Assembly (NCBI RefSeq): GCF_021533195.1
Contig: NZ_JAJNKB010000002.1
Coordinates: 124,001 to 188,000 of the forward strand
Direction of reading: 5' to 3'
Length of the DNA stretch: 64,000 bases
DNA from: Portibacter marinus
GTDB lineage: Bacteria; Bacteroidota; Bacteroidia; Chitinophagales; Saprospiraceae
Shown here: positions 17,312 through 26,991 of the stretch, piece by piece
Position numbering within the stretch: the first letter of the stretch is position 1
Layout of the letters: each line of letters starts with the position of its first letter
Made by a program: the position numbers and the translations under genes
The notes under the pieces: generated by a model
The model's input: only the letters and a program-made list of their open reading frames with translations
Database searches by the model: none
What the model was told of the DNA's origin: nothing

Positions 17312-19783
17312 CTAGTTCTTTAATTTATCCATAAATGCGTCGAGTTCCTGTTCGCTGAAGAACAAAACCTCTCTTGGTTTCGACCCCTGTGCTGCTCCTA
17401 CAATACCCAGTGATTCCATCTGATCCATGATTCTGCCGGCTCTGTTATAACCTAACGATAATTTCCTTTGAATCATCGAGGTAGAACCTGATTGACTTCC
17501 AACGATCAATTTTGCTGCTTCGTCAAACATAGGATCCAGGTCGGAGTAGCTGATGGCCTTTCCATTTCCATCTTCGTTTTCTCCTACAAACTCTGGCAAC
17601 ATATACGGCGTTTCATAGCCTTGTTGACCAGCTATATGTGTAATAACTTCTTCTACTTCCGGCGTATCGATGAATGCACACTGCAATCTCACATTATTTC
17701 CTCCTATAGATAGCAACATATCTCCTCTTCCGATCAACTGATCTGCGCCTTTAGAATCCAGGATGGTTCTTGAATCGACAGTCGAAGTCACTTTGAAAGC
17801 AAGTCGCGCAGGGAAGTTCGCCTTAATGAGTCCGGTAATGATCTTAACAGAAGGCCTTTGAGTAGCAATGATCAAGTGAATTCCAACGGCTCTTGCCAAT
17901 TGGGCTAATCTTCCTATTGGCATTTCCACCTCTTTTCCAGCAGTCATGATCAAATCTGCAAACTCATCAATGACCAGGACAATGAAGGGTAAAAATTTGT
18001 GTCCTTCAAGCGGATTCAACTTCCGGTCCTGAAACTTCTTGTTGTATTCTTTAATGTTTCTTACTCTGGCTTTCTGCAGTAACTCATATCGATTGTCCAT
18101 TTCTATGCAGAGAGAATTCAAAGTATGAATCACCTTCGTGGTATCTGTTATAATGGCTTCATCTTCGCCGGGCAACTTAGCCAGGTAATGCTTAGAAATA
18201 TCATTGTAGATGGGTAACTCCACCCTTTTAGGATCGACGAGAACCAATTTCAGTTCAGATGGATGCTTTTTATAAAGCAGTGACATTAGAATGGTGTTGA
18301 TTCCCACCGATTTACCCTGGCCGGTAGCACCTGCAATTAACAGGTGCGGCATCTTAGAAAGATCTGCAACGAATACTTCATTGGCGATGGTCTTACCCAA
18401 TGCAATCGGTAATTGCATTTTCGTATTTCTGTATTTTTCAGAGTTGAGCACTTCTTTCAATGAAACAATCTGACTCTTTTTATTCGGAACTTCTATACCG
18501 ATGGTCCCTTTGCCTGGTATAGGTGCAATGATTCTGATCCCTAGTGCAGCCAAACTTAAAGCTATATCGTCTTCTAGGTTTCTGATTTTGGAAATTTTCA
18601 CTCCGGGTGCAGGAACAATCTCATAAAGGGTGACGGTAGGACCTATGGTTGCCCGGATCTTAGTGATCTTAATATTATAGTTGGATAAAGTTTCGATGAT
18701 CTGGTCCTTATTGGCTTCCAATTCAGCTCGGTCGATCTCTGTTTTATGCTCGTTATAATCGTTCAGGAAATCTAAAACAGGCATCTTATAATTAGATAGG
18801 TCCAATTTGGGATTGTAGGGATCTCTGGTATTTGGCTTGCCAGGAATAGATTGAGAATCATCGGTTAATTGTCCAATGGCAGAACTGGTCGTCAATCCTT
18901 CACCATTGGCAGCAGTAATCTCTAATTCTGAGTCCAATGTTAAATTCGGCCGCGGACTGGAGTCTTGTACTGATTCAAACTCCAGTCCGTTTCCAAAATT
19001 TCTGGAAGTGCCGTCAGATAAATCGGTTTCTGCAACGACCTCAGATTCAATTTCTTTAGAAGAGGAAGATAGACCAGGTCTGAGGTAATCCTCAGCCTGA
19101 TCTCCTTCTTGCGCCAGTTTCTGGGATGGAACTGCTTTCGCTTCTTTTATATTTTTAGCCCATTTCTGGGTCATCTTTTCAAGTGGGTTATGTATTCTGA
19201 ATGGAATATTTATTCCTGCGAAGGAAAACGAAGGATTAAAATTCCATATGATATAGGCTGTGGTGATAAAAATGATCATAACCAGAAGTCCCATATTGCC
19301 TAGGAAATTACTCAGCCATAAATACGAGCTCTCTCCAAAGGCCCCACCCCATGTAAATTCAGAATTGCTAAAAGCAAATTCAAGACATAAGGAAAAGAAA
19401 AGTGAAATGAGAACCACATTTCCGGTCAATAACCAAAAAGGTCCAAGCCTTCTTCTTTTAATCAAATCATAACCAAGTCTTAACAGTAAAAAAACAGTGG
19501 TAACAGATGGTAGCCCATAGCCCCAGTAAAAGAAAGCATTGGATGTCACTGCTCCTAATCTTCCCAGCCAATTACTCACTCCTAAATCACCTTGGAACAG
19601 TACCATCCAGGAAAATTTCAGCACTTTATCCTGGTCTACCTTCCATGTAAATAAATAAGAAACAAAGGCTATGGCTAAATAAATGGCCACAAGCCAACAA
19701 AAAAGTCCGAAGAACTTTCTCCACCTCTCATCTTTCAGTTTTAGCGTCTTCTTTTTCTTTGATACGCGTCTCTTACGTGCCAT
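17312..19783 (-). CDS. ftsK: DNA translocase FtsK/SpoIIIE
   Basis: An 823-residue protein with four membrane helices in the first 175 residues, a linker of variable sequence (about 200-330), an alpha domain, then the motor with Walker A GATGQGKS at 485-492 and Walker B VLVIDEFADLI at about 596-606. At the C-terminus (about 755-823) is the winged-helix gamma domain (SMIQRKLSLGYNRAGRIMDQ) that reads polar DNA signals. It pumps chromosome dimers apart at the division septum. The length is normal. It is transcribed divergently from the gene at 20125 across an A+T-rich gap. Confidence 0.97.
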   Translation of the reverse strand: MARKRRVSKKKKTLKLKDERWRKFFGLFCWLVAIYLAIAFVSYLFTWKVDQDKVLKFSWMVLFQGDLGVSNWLGRLGAVTSNAFFYWGYGLPSVTTVFLLLRLGYDLIKRRRLGPFWLLTGNVVLISLFFSLCLEFAFSNSEFTWGGAFGESSYLWLSNFLGNMGLLVMIIFITTAYIIWNFNPSFSFAGINIPFRIHNPLEKMTQKWAKNIKEAKAVPSQKLAQEGDQAEDYLRPGLSSSSKEIESEVVAETDLSDGTSRNFGNGLEFESVQDSSPRPNLTLDSELEITAANGEGLTTSSAIGQLTDDSQSIPGKPNTRDPYNPKLDLSNYKMPVLDFLNDYNEHKTEIDRAELEANKDQIIETLSNYNIKITKIRATIGPTVTLYEIVPAPGVKISKIRNLEDDIALSLAALGIRIIAPIPGKGTIGIEVPNKKSQIVSLKEVLNSEKYRNTKMQLPIALGKTIANEVFVADLSKMPHLLIAGATGQGKSVGINTILMSLLYKKHPSELKLVLVDPKRVELPIYNDISKHYLAKLPGEDEAIITDTTKVIHTLNSLCIEMDNRYELLQKARVRNIKEYNKKFQDRKLNPLEGHKFLPFIVLVIDEFADLIMTAGKEVEMPIGRLAQLARAVGIHLIIATQRPSVKIITGLIKANFPARLAFKVTSTVDSRTILDSKGADQLIGRGDMLLSIGGNNVRLQCAFIDTPEVEEVITHIAGQQGYETPYMLPEFVGENEDGNGKAISYSDLDPMFDEAAKLIVGSQSGSTSMIQRKLSLGYNRAGRIMDQMESLGIVGAAQGSKPREVLFFSEQELDAFMDKLKN

Positions 19784-20124
19784 AATCTGCTTTTGGAATG
19801 GAACTATACTACATTACTTAATTTGTGTCCGTTACGACAATGTAAAGTTATGATTTAATCATAAATATTATAATAAATTGTCAATTGTTTTTAACTATTT
19901 ATTAACAGATTATATATAACAAATAATCGTAATATGTATTTACTTGACCTTCATTTTTGATTTTAAAGCAGTTAAAAATTTATTTTTTTGTCATATGACG
20001 ATGACTGCCACTTTGAAATTAATTTTAAAAACTTTTCTTCCTTCCTGTCAAATCTATATTTTTAGATCTTTCAAATGGGGACTAAAATGAATCATCTCAT
20101 TTTGGTCCATCAAAAGCCACATTA
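19784..20124. other. Divergent intergenic region upstream of ftsK
   Basis: 341 bases, very A+T-rich, between two divergent genes, so it should hold promoters for both. No complete TTG/TAnnTTTG pair, terminator or RNA gene was recognised. I see nothing else in it. Confidence 0.4.
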
Positions 20125-21252
20125 ATGAATCCGACCATTATCATATGCGGTGCTGGAGGGATAGGTCGTGCTGCGGCACTCATCCTGGCCTGTAACCCAG
20201 CCATGTATCCAAAAGTCTATATTGGCGATATCAATTCTAAATCCCTGGGGGAAGCTATGAGTTGGATCACAGAAGGGAAGAATCGGGAAGTCAGCGTGAA
20301 ATCTTTTATCATGCCGCTCACTGGTACAAACGAAGAAATAGATGATTTATTTGCCGAAGCAGATGTCATTTTAGACTGTTTACCTGGAAGTGAAGCACCT
20401 AGAATTGCAAGGCTAGCTGTAGACTCTAATGCTCACTATGCGAATTTGACAGAATATGTGGATGAAACGAATCAAATCATAGCATTAGCCCAAAGCGCAG
20501 ATAAAGGGTTTTTACTTCAAACAGGGATTGCTCCTGGCTACGTTAATGTGCTTGGTCTCCATTTATATCAACAATTCCAAGCAAGCTATGGTGTGGACAA
20601 GCTGCAGAGTTTGAAAATGCGTGTAGGTGCTCTTTCAGCATCAGCTGGCCCGCCTTCTTACTATGCCTACACCTGGAGTACAATTGGGGTAGCGACCGAA
20701 TATATGAAGGATACGAGCATTATAAGAGATGGACACAAAAAGTCAGTTTCATCTCTTTCAAACACAGAGCAAATAATCATTAATGGAGAACAATTTGAAG
20801 CTGACTATACTTCTGGAGGTTCAGCTAATTTGCCAGGTGCCCTCGAGGGTAAGGTTATGCAACTGGATTATAAAACACTGAGATATCCTGGCCATTACGA
20901 ATGGGTCAAACGAAATATCGATCAATATAAGACACCAGCTGAGTTAGATGATTTTATGAGGCGTGTTGTTCCCACCGTTGAAAGCGATCGCATTGTCATG
21001 TACGCCAGTGCAATGGGTTTTGATAAAAGTGAGGTTTTGAGATGTATCGATAAGTCTTACGACATACCTCCTACACTTATAGGAGGACATACCATTAGAG
21101 CCATACAGGCTACTACAGCATCTTCTCTCTGCGAGGCTGCTTACTATTTATTAAGAAATGAAATCCAAGGAGTGGTTCTACAATCTGATATCGATACTAG
21201 CGCTTTTTTAAATGGACCATATGTATCTCGTATCTATGGGGAAATATCGTGA
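20125..21252 (+). CDS. Saccharopine dehydrogenase-like NAD(P)-binding protein (1)
   Basis: A 375-residue soluble protein with an N-terminal Rossmann fold (IIICGAGGIGRAAAL, glycines at 9, 11, 12 and 14) and the DVILDCLPGSEAPRIARLAV segment typical of saccharopine dehydrogenase/carboxynorspermidine synthase relatives. The C-terminal catalytic domain is weakly conserved. It converges with a second member of the family (21268-22641) at a 15-base gap. In many Bacteroidota two such genes sit together and may act in lysine degradation; this is inferred. The substrate cannot be assigned from sequence alone. Confidence 0.78.
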   Translation: MNPTIIICGAGGIGRAAALILACNPAMYPKVYIGDINSKSLGEAMSWITEGKNREVSVKSFIMPLTGTNEEIDDLFAEADVILDCLPGSEAPRIARLAVDSNAHYANLTEYVDETNQIIALAQSADKGFLLQTGIAPGYVNVLGLHLYQQFQASYGVDKLQSLKMRVGALSASAGPPSYYAYTWSTIGVATEYMKDTSIIRDGHKKSVSSLSNTEQIIINGEQFEADYTSGGSANLPGALEGKVMQLDYKTLRYPGHYEWVKRNIDQYKTPAELDDFMRRVVPTVESDRIVMYASAMGFDKSEVLRCIDKSYDIPPTLIGGHTIRAIQATTASSLCEAAYYLLRNEIQGVVLQSDIDTSAFLNGPYVSRIYGEIS

Positions 21253-21267
21253 AACGGACCATTGACC

Positions 21268-22641
21268 TCAACTCACTACACCTCCTTTTGGGTTATATCC
21301 CAGGTATTCTACTTCTTGTTCTTGAAATACAATGCCGTAAGATGCTAATTCCTGAAGTATAGGTTTGTATACTTCCTTAGCGATTGGAATCTGAACTCCC
21401 GTGGAAGTAATTTCACCGTTTAATATTTTTAAGGTCGCTATGGCAACTGGCAGACCAACTGTGGCAGCCATGGCCGTGTAGGTCTGGTCTTCGCCTATTA
21501 TAACCATATTACTATCAATCTGATGATTGGCACCATTAAGATGATAACCAAACTTATGATACATGACGATCATGTCTTTCTCATTGTCCTGGAGTGTCCA
21601 TTTTTCCATTAGTATTTTCTGAAGTGCTTGAGCAGGAGTAGCATCGACGATGTCTATTTTCTTTTCTGTATTGAAAATATCTAATTCTAAAAGTTTGTCC
21701 CACATCAGATCGTCCTGATCGATTTTCAACGCATAACGGATCTTTAATTCTACAGAATCAGTTGGAGAATAGGGCAAAAATAGGTTGATGAATTCTCTGT
21801 AGGTCATTTCTTCCGAATTTGGAATAGCGTATGTATCATCTGTCATGCCCAGCTGGACAAACATGTTCCATGCTTTGCTGAAACCAACTCTACGCATCGT
21901 TCCTCTATACAGAGTCAGAATGTCTTCCAGGCCGTAGATCTTGCGATATTTGAGAGAATTTCTATTCGCATAGGCTTCGAATCTACCATAACCTTTGATA
22001 TCTAAGAATTCCGTTCGCCTAAATAGCCTGTGGTATGGAATGTATTTATAGGTACCTTCCTGAATAAATTCTGCTGCGCCGCCCTGTCCTGCCAGCACCA
22101 CATTTCTCGGATTCCATGTGAATTTATAGTGCCATAGATTATTATCTGATTCCGGGGCCACCAAACCCCCAGTAAAGGATTCGAACATCAGCATTTTTCC
22201 TCCTACATCACGAATCCGGTCGATGACTTGCATCGCGCTCATATGATCTATCCCCGGATCGACCCCGATTTCGTTCATGAAAATAAGTCCCTTCGACTTT
22301 ACCTCTTGGTCTAAAGCTTGCATTTCGTTACTGACATATGAGGCGGTCACCAGATTTTTATGATACAAAAGACAGTCTTTCGCCACTTCAATGTGAAGAC
22401 TGGCAGGGAGCATGGAAATGACAATGTCTGCTTCTTGAATGGCACGGGAGCGAAGAGCTTGATTGAATACATCGAATTGAATACCTTTTGCACGTGGATG
22501 ACCTTTGGTAAATTTGTCAGCGCTTTCTTTGGACAAGTCACCTATGGTGATCTTTAAATCTTCCTTTGACGAATGATCTAATAGGTATTTAATCAAGCTG
22601 GTGGCCGATCTTCCGGCTCCAATTAATAGTATGTTTCGCAT
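21268..22641 (-). CDS. Saccharopine dehydrogenase-like protein (2), LYS9-type
   Basis: 457 residues from the ATG at 22641, which puts the Rossmann motif NILLIGAGRSATSLIKYLL right at the start, as in this family; an upstream start at 22692 would add 17 odd residues. ADIVISMLPASLHIEVAKDC and MNEIGVDPGIDHMSAMQVID match LYS9/saccharopine reductase signatures, followed by the long C-terminal domain. The family oxidises saccharopine to aminoadipate semialdehyde and glutamate, or the reverse. It converges on a paralogue, so the pair may cooperate. Confidence 0.85.
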   Translation of the reverse strand: MRNILLIGAGRSATSLIKYLLDHSSKEDLKITIGDLSKESADKFTKGHPRAKGIQFDVFNQALRSRAIQEADIVISMLPASLHIEVAKDCLLYHKNLVTASYVSNEMQALDQEVKSKGLIFMNEIGVDPGIDHMSAMQVIDRIRDVGGKMLMFESFTGGLVAPESDNNLWHYKFTWNPRNVVLAGQGGAAEFIQEGTYKYIPYHRLFRRTEFLDIKGYGRFEAYANRNSLKYRKIYGLEDILTLYRGTMRRVGFSKAWNMFVQLGMTDDTYAIPNSEEMTYREFINLFLPYSPTDSVELKIRYALKIDQDDLMWDKLLELDIFNTEKKIDIVDATPAQALQKILMEKWTLQDNEKDMIVMYHKFGYHLNGANHQIDSNMVIIGEDQTYTAMAATVGLPVAIATLKILNGEITSTGVQIPIAKEVYKPILQELASYGIVFQEQEVEYLGYNPKGGVVS

Positions 22642-22806
22642 TGTGGCTTCACGAATTTTATTACGACGAAAGTAATAAAGTTCCGATAACAATTAATAGG
22701 CCTCGATAATTTGTAGTAATGACCATCAATTTGAGCCAGATGATACAGAATGGTGCAGGACTCTTTTTCATGAGAGATTTGCTATCTTTCTAAAAAAAAA
22801 GAAGCA

Positions 22807-24090
22807 ATGAGCACGAAGCCATCCAGACGTCAATTTATTAAGTCCTCGGCAATTGCAGGAGGTGTATTCTCCATAGTCCCCCGATTTGTTTTGGGCAAGG
22901 GTTTTATACCACCTAGCGATAAAATAAATTTGGGTGTCATTGGGCTAGGCAAACAAGGAAACATTTTGGCTAATTTATTTACTCAGAATACTGAAGCACA
23001 GATTGTTGCAGGTTCTGATGTGTGGACAGGCAAGCGCAAAGCTTTTGAAGATTATGTCAACGAATTATACGCAGAACATCGTGGCATCTCTAACTACAAC
23101 GGTGTGGATACCTATCTGGACTATCAGGACATGTTACAACGAAGTGACGTAGATGGGGTAATTATTGCCACACCGGATCACTGGCACGCTATTCAATCTG
23201 TGGATGCCATGAACAAAGGTAAAGATGTCTACTGTGAAAAACCGATGACACTTACCATTGCCGGAGGAAAAGACATGGTCGAAGCGGCTAACAGAAATGG
23301 GACCATCGTTCAGATAGGAAGCATGCAGCGGTCTTGGGATAGATTTAAAAAGGCACAAGAAGTTGTCAGTTCAGGAAAAATTGGAGAAATAAAGCGTGTA
23401 TTGGTCAATGTAGGTGATCCAGCTGTTCCTTACGACTTAAATCCACAGCCCATACCTGAGGGCATTGACTGGAACAGATGGTGCGGACCTGCTCCTAAGA
23501 TTGGTTATCACGACAACATTGCCCCCGCCATAGTCAAAACTTATCCAGATTGGAGGAAATATGAAGAAACCGGCGGCGGTATTTTGGCTGACTGGGGAGC
23601 ACACATGTTTGATATCGCTCAATGGTGCTTAGACATGGATCATACCGGACCAGTAAAATACATTCCACCTACAGATCCTAAAGCAACTCGAGGCCTCAAA
23701 ATGATCTATGTCAATGGTGTGGAAATGAATCACGAAGATTTTGGTAGAGGTTGGGGAGTGCGCTTTATAGGTACTGAGGGAATTTTAGATGTGAGTAGGG
23801 GATACCTTGAAAGCCTTCCAGCTAACATTTTGAATCCTGAAGGGAAGATTGATCCTATGGAGGCATATAGACACAGATGGAATCACTATCAGGATTGGCT
23901 ATCTTCTATGAAAACCCGCTCTCAACCTATTTGCCCTGTGGAAGTTGGACATAGAACGGCGACCATCTGCAACATTGCCAACATAACTTATGATTTAGGT
24001 CGAACGCTGGAATGGGATCCGGTGAAAGAAGAATTTGTAGGAGACGAAAAGGCGAATGCCATGCAATCGAGAAAACCCAGAGCATATTAA
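22807..24090 (+). CDS. Tat-exported Gfo/Idh/MocA-family oxidoreductase
   Basis: A 427-residue protein with a twin-arginine signal (SRRQFIKSSA, Arg7-Arg8) and a Rossmann fold (NLGVIGLGKQGN, about 41-52). The family motif CEKPMTL follows DGVIIATPDHWHA. The C-terminal part shows the GGGILADWGAHMFDIAQW segment. These enzymes use tightly bound NAD(P) in sugar or inositol oxidation; Tat export with prefolded cofactor places it in the periplasm. The lipoprotein resembling glycoside hydrolases converges on it with a 4-base overlap, a hint of a joint role in glycan breakdown. Confidence 0.92.
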   Translation: MSTKPSRRQFIKSSAIAGGVFSIVPRFVLGKGFIPPSDKINLGVIGLGKQGNILANLFTQNTEAQIVAGSDVWTGKRKAFEDYVNELYAEHRGISNYNGVDTYLDYQDMLQRSDVDGVIIATPDHWHAIQSVDAMNKGKDVYCEKPMTLTIAGGKDMVEAANRNGTIVQIGSMQRSWDRFKKAQEVVSSGKIGEIKRVLVNVGDPAVPYDLNPQPIPEGIDWNRWCGPAPKIGYHDNIAPAIVKTYPDWRKYEETGGGILADWGAHMFDIAQWCLDMDHTGPVKYIPPTDPKATRGLKMIYVNGVEMNHEDFGRGWGVRFIGTEGILDVSRGYLESLPANILNPEGKIDPMEAYRHRWNHYQDWLSSMKTRSQPICPVEVGHRTATICNIANITYDLGRTLEWDPVKEEFVGDEKANAMQSRKPRAY

Positions 24091-26264
24091 TTGGAGCTTG
24101 CTTGTCTAGCTATGGCCTGTTTTGCGATTTCGATGTCCTGAGCTACGTAATTTGTGATTTCATTCCAATCGACGAATCCCACTCGATTGGTCCACAGTGG
24201 ATTTTTGTAATATTTCAGTGCTAATTCCGTGTAGGTTTTCCATTGATTTAGTGCTTTAGATAGCTCTTCTATGGCTTTGGTTTGATATTCAGGACCAACT
24301 TCTTCACGGTAAAGTGCCAAAAATGTAGCTCCAGCGATTTTATGAGCATAATACTTGCCCAAATGAGCAACAGCTCTGATATCATTGATGGTGTGCTCCA
24401 ATTCTTGATCATTGGCGATCTCGATTCCAGCTAGAAGGTTTAAGGCATCTTTTGAAAGGAGATGGAGTTTTTGTGACACCTGCAAAGGTGTAGTCAAAGT
24501 TGTTTCTGAATTGGACTTAAGCAAAGTCACATATTCAGGGATGGATAGATTGCCTGATTCAGGATGAGTACTAAGGGTGATGAAACGATTGACGTCATGG
24601 AATCCACTTTCAGTTTCCGCTGGTGTAGGATGACTTTTCGAACCTTCAATATACCATTGAAAATCAAGTCTTCCCCAATGAAATCCTGTGGTCACCGGAT
24701 AGATCATGGATGCACTCTGCCATGCTGTAAATAATACATCCTTGTCAATGGTTGGAAACTTATCACTCATCAAATCCTTCAATCTCTCATTTGAAATCTC
24801 AGGATCGTAACTTAGCCTGCCCCACATTAGCCATTGATACCAATGCTTTTTAATCTCTAATTGATTTTCTTCTGTAGGATTTTTAGTAAGAAAATCGCGG
24901 CCCCAAACCCATTGGTCTGAACCAAAATAAATACCTTTTGCAACCTCATGCGGAATGTTTTTAATAAATTCTCTGACGAAATCGGGTGCTCCCCAACGAA
25001 AATAGTAGGTATCATCATTCCTTAATCCCCAAATGGTCTTCATCCCCTGAATGTCCTCTACAAAGTTTGCTTGCTCGTGATAGGGTTGCGAAGTCGCACT
25101 ATAAACATGAGCTTTGGCATACTTAAAACAATATAGAAATTCAATATTCTGCTGGTCGATGACTTCCCTAAATTTTTCAGCGATCTCTCTGGCACCGGTC
25201 TGGTGTTGTCTGTGAATGAAGGTGAACTTGCGATCAGGCATATCTCTTGCAGCATCAAGAACACCCTGGGCATAAGTATCAAACGCCCAGTCTTCCTTTT
25301 GTTCTGGGCTAGCACCTTTCATGTTCTCTCCAGTGGTCAATCCGATTCCGGCAAGATCGGGATAGGTCACAAACATTTGTTTGACACTCTTCCTAAAGTA
25401 GTCTTTCGTGATGTCGTTGTCAATTTCTTCCGTGATACCATATTTTTGCTCTGTTCCGTAGTCGAAAATGTTCCAGGTGATGAAATGGAAATCTATATTT
25501 CGCTTTCTGCCATAAGCCATCACTTCTCTCCAAAATTTGATTTTATCCTCCATTTTAAGATCGTAGAGTATTTCCGTATCGCCTAAAATTTCTGGACCAT
25601 CCAGGCCCGGACCATTCAAATCGTACATTTCCTTCCATTGACCGGTTGATCTTAGCACCTGATCAAGTGCAACATTGTCATATCCAGGAACTTTGACCAG
25701 GGTAGGAAATGGATGCAGACTCCAAAGAGTTACATAATTGTATCTATATATAGCCAGTTGATCCAGATACTCTTTCCAGAATTCGATATCCCACATATGA
25801 GGCATATTCGATTGTGCTGCATCGCTGGCATCTGAATAACTGGGTGTCCTCACATCAAGTGGAATATTAAATTTGGGACCACGCATTTCCATGTAGGGGT
25901 TACTACTCGCCTCCCGGATATCTGATATTCCATAAAGCTTAATTTGTTCGGCCAACTCGAGACCTCCATACATTAAACCTGCCTCGTCTTTCGCTGTCAG
26001 AATCACTTCTTGATTTATGATTTTAATATCATATCCTTCGGCATTTAAATGTGAAGCACTTGTATCGAGTTTCAACTTTATTTTAGAAGGAGCATTGGGA
26101 TGATCAGGTTTGCCATTCCTTTTTTCCAGTGATGCATTTATTTGCTCAATGGCAAAATCAACACGATCATCCTGAAATGGATTTACAATCGATACATTAT
26201 AGACACGGTTGCAAGAAAGTAAGATGAAAGTGGCAAGTACACAAAAGCTAAAGGTATATCTCAT
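24087..26264 (-). CDS. Large glycoside-hydrolase-like lipoprotein
   Basis: A 725-residue lipoprotein with lipobox LLSC (Cys18). Residues about 30-130 look like the zincin-like N-terminal domain found before GH20/GH67-type barrels (GLMYGGLELAEQI). A TIM-barrel-like region follows (RYNYVTLWSLHPFPTLVKVP; DFHFITWNIFD; GIGLTTGENM), and then a helical C-terminus. It resembles alpha-glucuronidase-type enzymes, but I cannot place the catalytic acids, so neither family nor substrate is fixed. Downstream of a LuxR-type regulator on the same strand (43-base gap), it may be under that regulator's transcript. Confidence 0.7.
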   Translation of the reverse strand: MRYTFSFCVLATFILLSCNRVYNVSIVNPFQDDRVDFAIEQINASLEKRNGKPDHPNAPSKIKLKLDTSASHLNAEGYDIKIINQEVILTAKDEAGLMYGGLELAEQIKLYGISDIREASSNPYMEMRGPKFNIPLDVRTPSYSDASDAAQSNMPHMWDIEFWKEYLDQLAIYRYNYVTLWSLHPFPTLVKVPGYDNVALDQVLRSTGQWKEMYDLNGPGLDGPEILGDTEILYDLKMEDKIKFWREVMAYGRKRNIDFHFITWNIFDYGTEQKYGITEEIDNDITKDYFRKSVKQMFVTYPDLAGIGLTTGENMKGASPEQKEDWAFDTYAQGVLDAARDMPDRKFTFIHRQHQTGAREIAEKFREVIDQQNIEFLYCFKYAKAHVYSATSQPYHEQANFVEDIQGMKTIWGLRNDDTYYFRWGAPDFVREFIKNIPHEVAKGIYFGSDQWVWGRDFLTKNPTEENQLEIKKHWYQWLMWGRLSYDPEISNERLKDLMSDKFPTIDKDVLFTAWQSASMIYPVTTGFHWGRLDFQWYIEGSKSHPTPAETESGFHDVNRFITLSTHPESGNLSIPEYVTLLKSNSETTLTTPLQVSQKLHLLSKDALNLLAGIEIANDQELEHTINDIRAVAHLGKYYAHKIAGATFLALYREEVGPEYQTKAIEELSKALNQWKTYTELALKYYKNPLWTNRVGFVDWNEITNYVAQDIEIAKQAIARQASSN

Positions 26265-26307
26265 TGTGGATTAGAAAGTTTATTCCAATAAATATAAACT
26301 TAAAAAC

Positions 26308-26949
26308 TTATTCGATTTCACCCCTTAGATACATAGCGATGGCTTCAGCTTTGTTGTTGACCTGTAAGACCTGATACAGTTTTTTGATATGGCATTTCAC
26401 TGTATGTTGAGATATATATAAATCTTTTCCGATCGCCTTATAGGTTTTGCCATCTACAAGTCCATTCAGGATTTCTTTTTGCCGCTCGGTAAGAATGGTC
26501 GTTTTCTGAAGTTTACCTCCCATTAGATATTGAACGATTTCACGTGCAATGGAAGGAGACATGTATGATCCACCATTGGCCACAACCCTGATGGCTTCAA
26601 CGATCTCATCAAGGCTGGATTTTTTAGAAAGATAGGAGCAAGCTCCTGAGCAAATTGCTTTCAAAATCATATGCTCTTCTTCGTAAGTAGTGAGCATGAT
26701 GATGTCTGTATTGGGCAATTTCTCTTTTATCAATGGAATTCCTTCTATACCGGAAAGGCCAGGTAAGCCAATGTCTAAAAGCAAAATGTCCACAGAAAAA
26801 TCGGGATGCACATTCAAGTGATGAAGAAAGGATTCCATCGAAGCAAAAACTTCCATCACCTCGAATTCTTCATGACGGGCGACAAATTTCATGACATTCT
26901 TTCGAATGACGTTATTGTCTTCTATCATTGAAATCTTAACTGCAGCCAT
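26308..26949 (-). CDS. LuxR/NarL-family response regulator
   Basis: A 213-residue two-domain regulator. The receiver domain has the acidic pair Glu10-Asp11, the phosphoacceptor Asp59 in ILLLDIGLPG, and MLTTYEE. The C-terminal HTH (about 149-205) reads LTERQKEILNGLVDGKTYKA and ISQHTVKCHIKKLY, which is NarL/FixJ type. The closest likely partner is the HisKA_3-type kinase encoded divergently at 29112, with the S74 surface protein between them. I infer that the pair controls this neighbourhood. A palindrome in the divergent promoter region (29022-29035) is a possible target. Confidence 0.93.
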   Translation of the reverse strand: MAAVKISMIEDNNVIRKNVMKFVARHEEFEVMEVFASMESFLHHLNVHPDFSVDILLLDIGLPGLSGIEGIPLIKEKLPNTDIIMLTTYEEEHMILKAICSGACSYLSKKSSLDEIVEAIRVVANGGSYMSPSIAREIVQYLMGGKLQKTTILTERQKEILNGLVDGKTYKAIGKDLYISQHTVKCHIKKLYQVLQVNNKAEAIAMYLRGEIE

Positions 26950-26991
26950 ACTAGTATTTATTGAATATAGGTTACGTAAGTTAGCTATATT

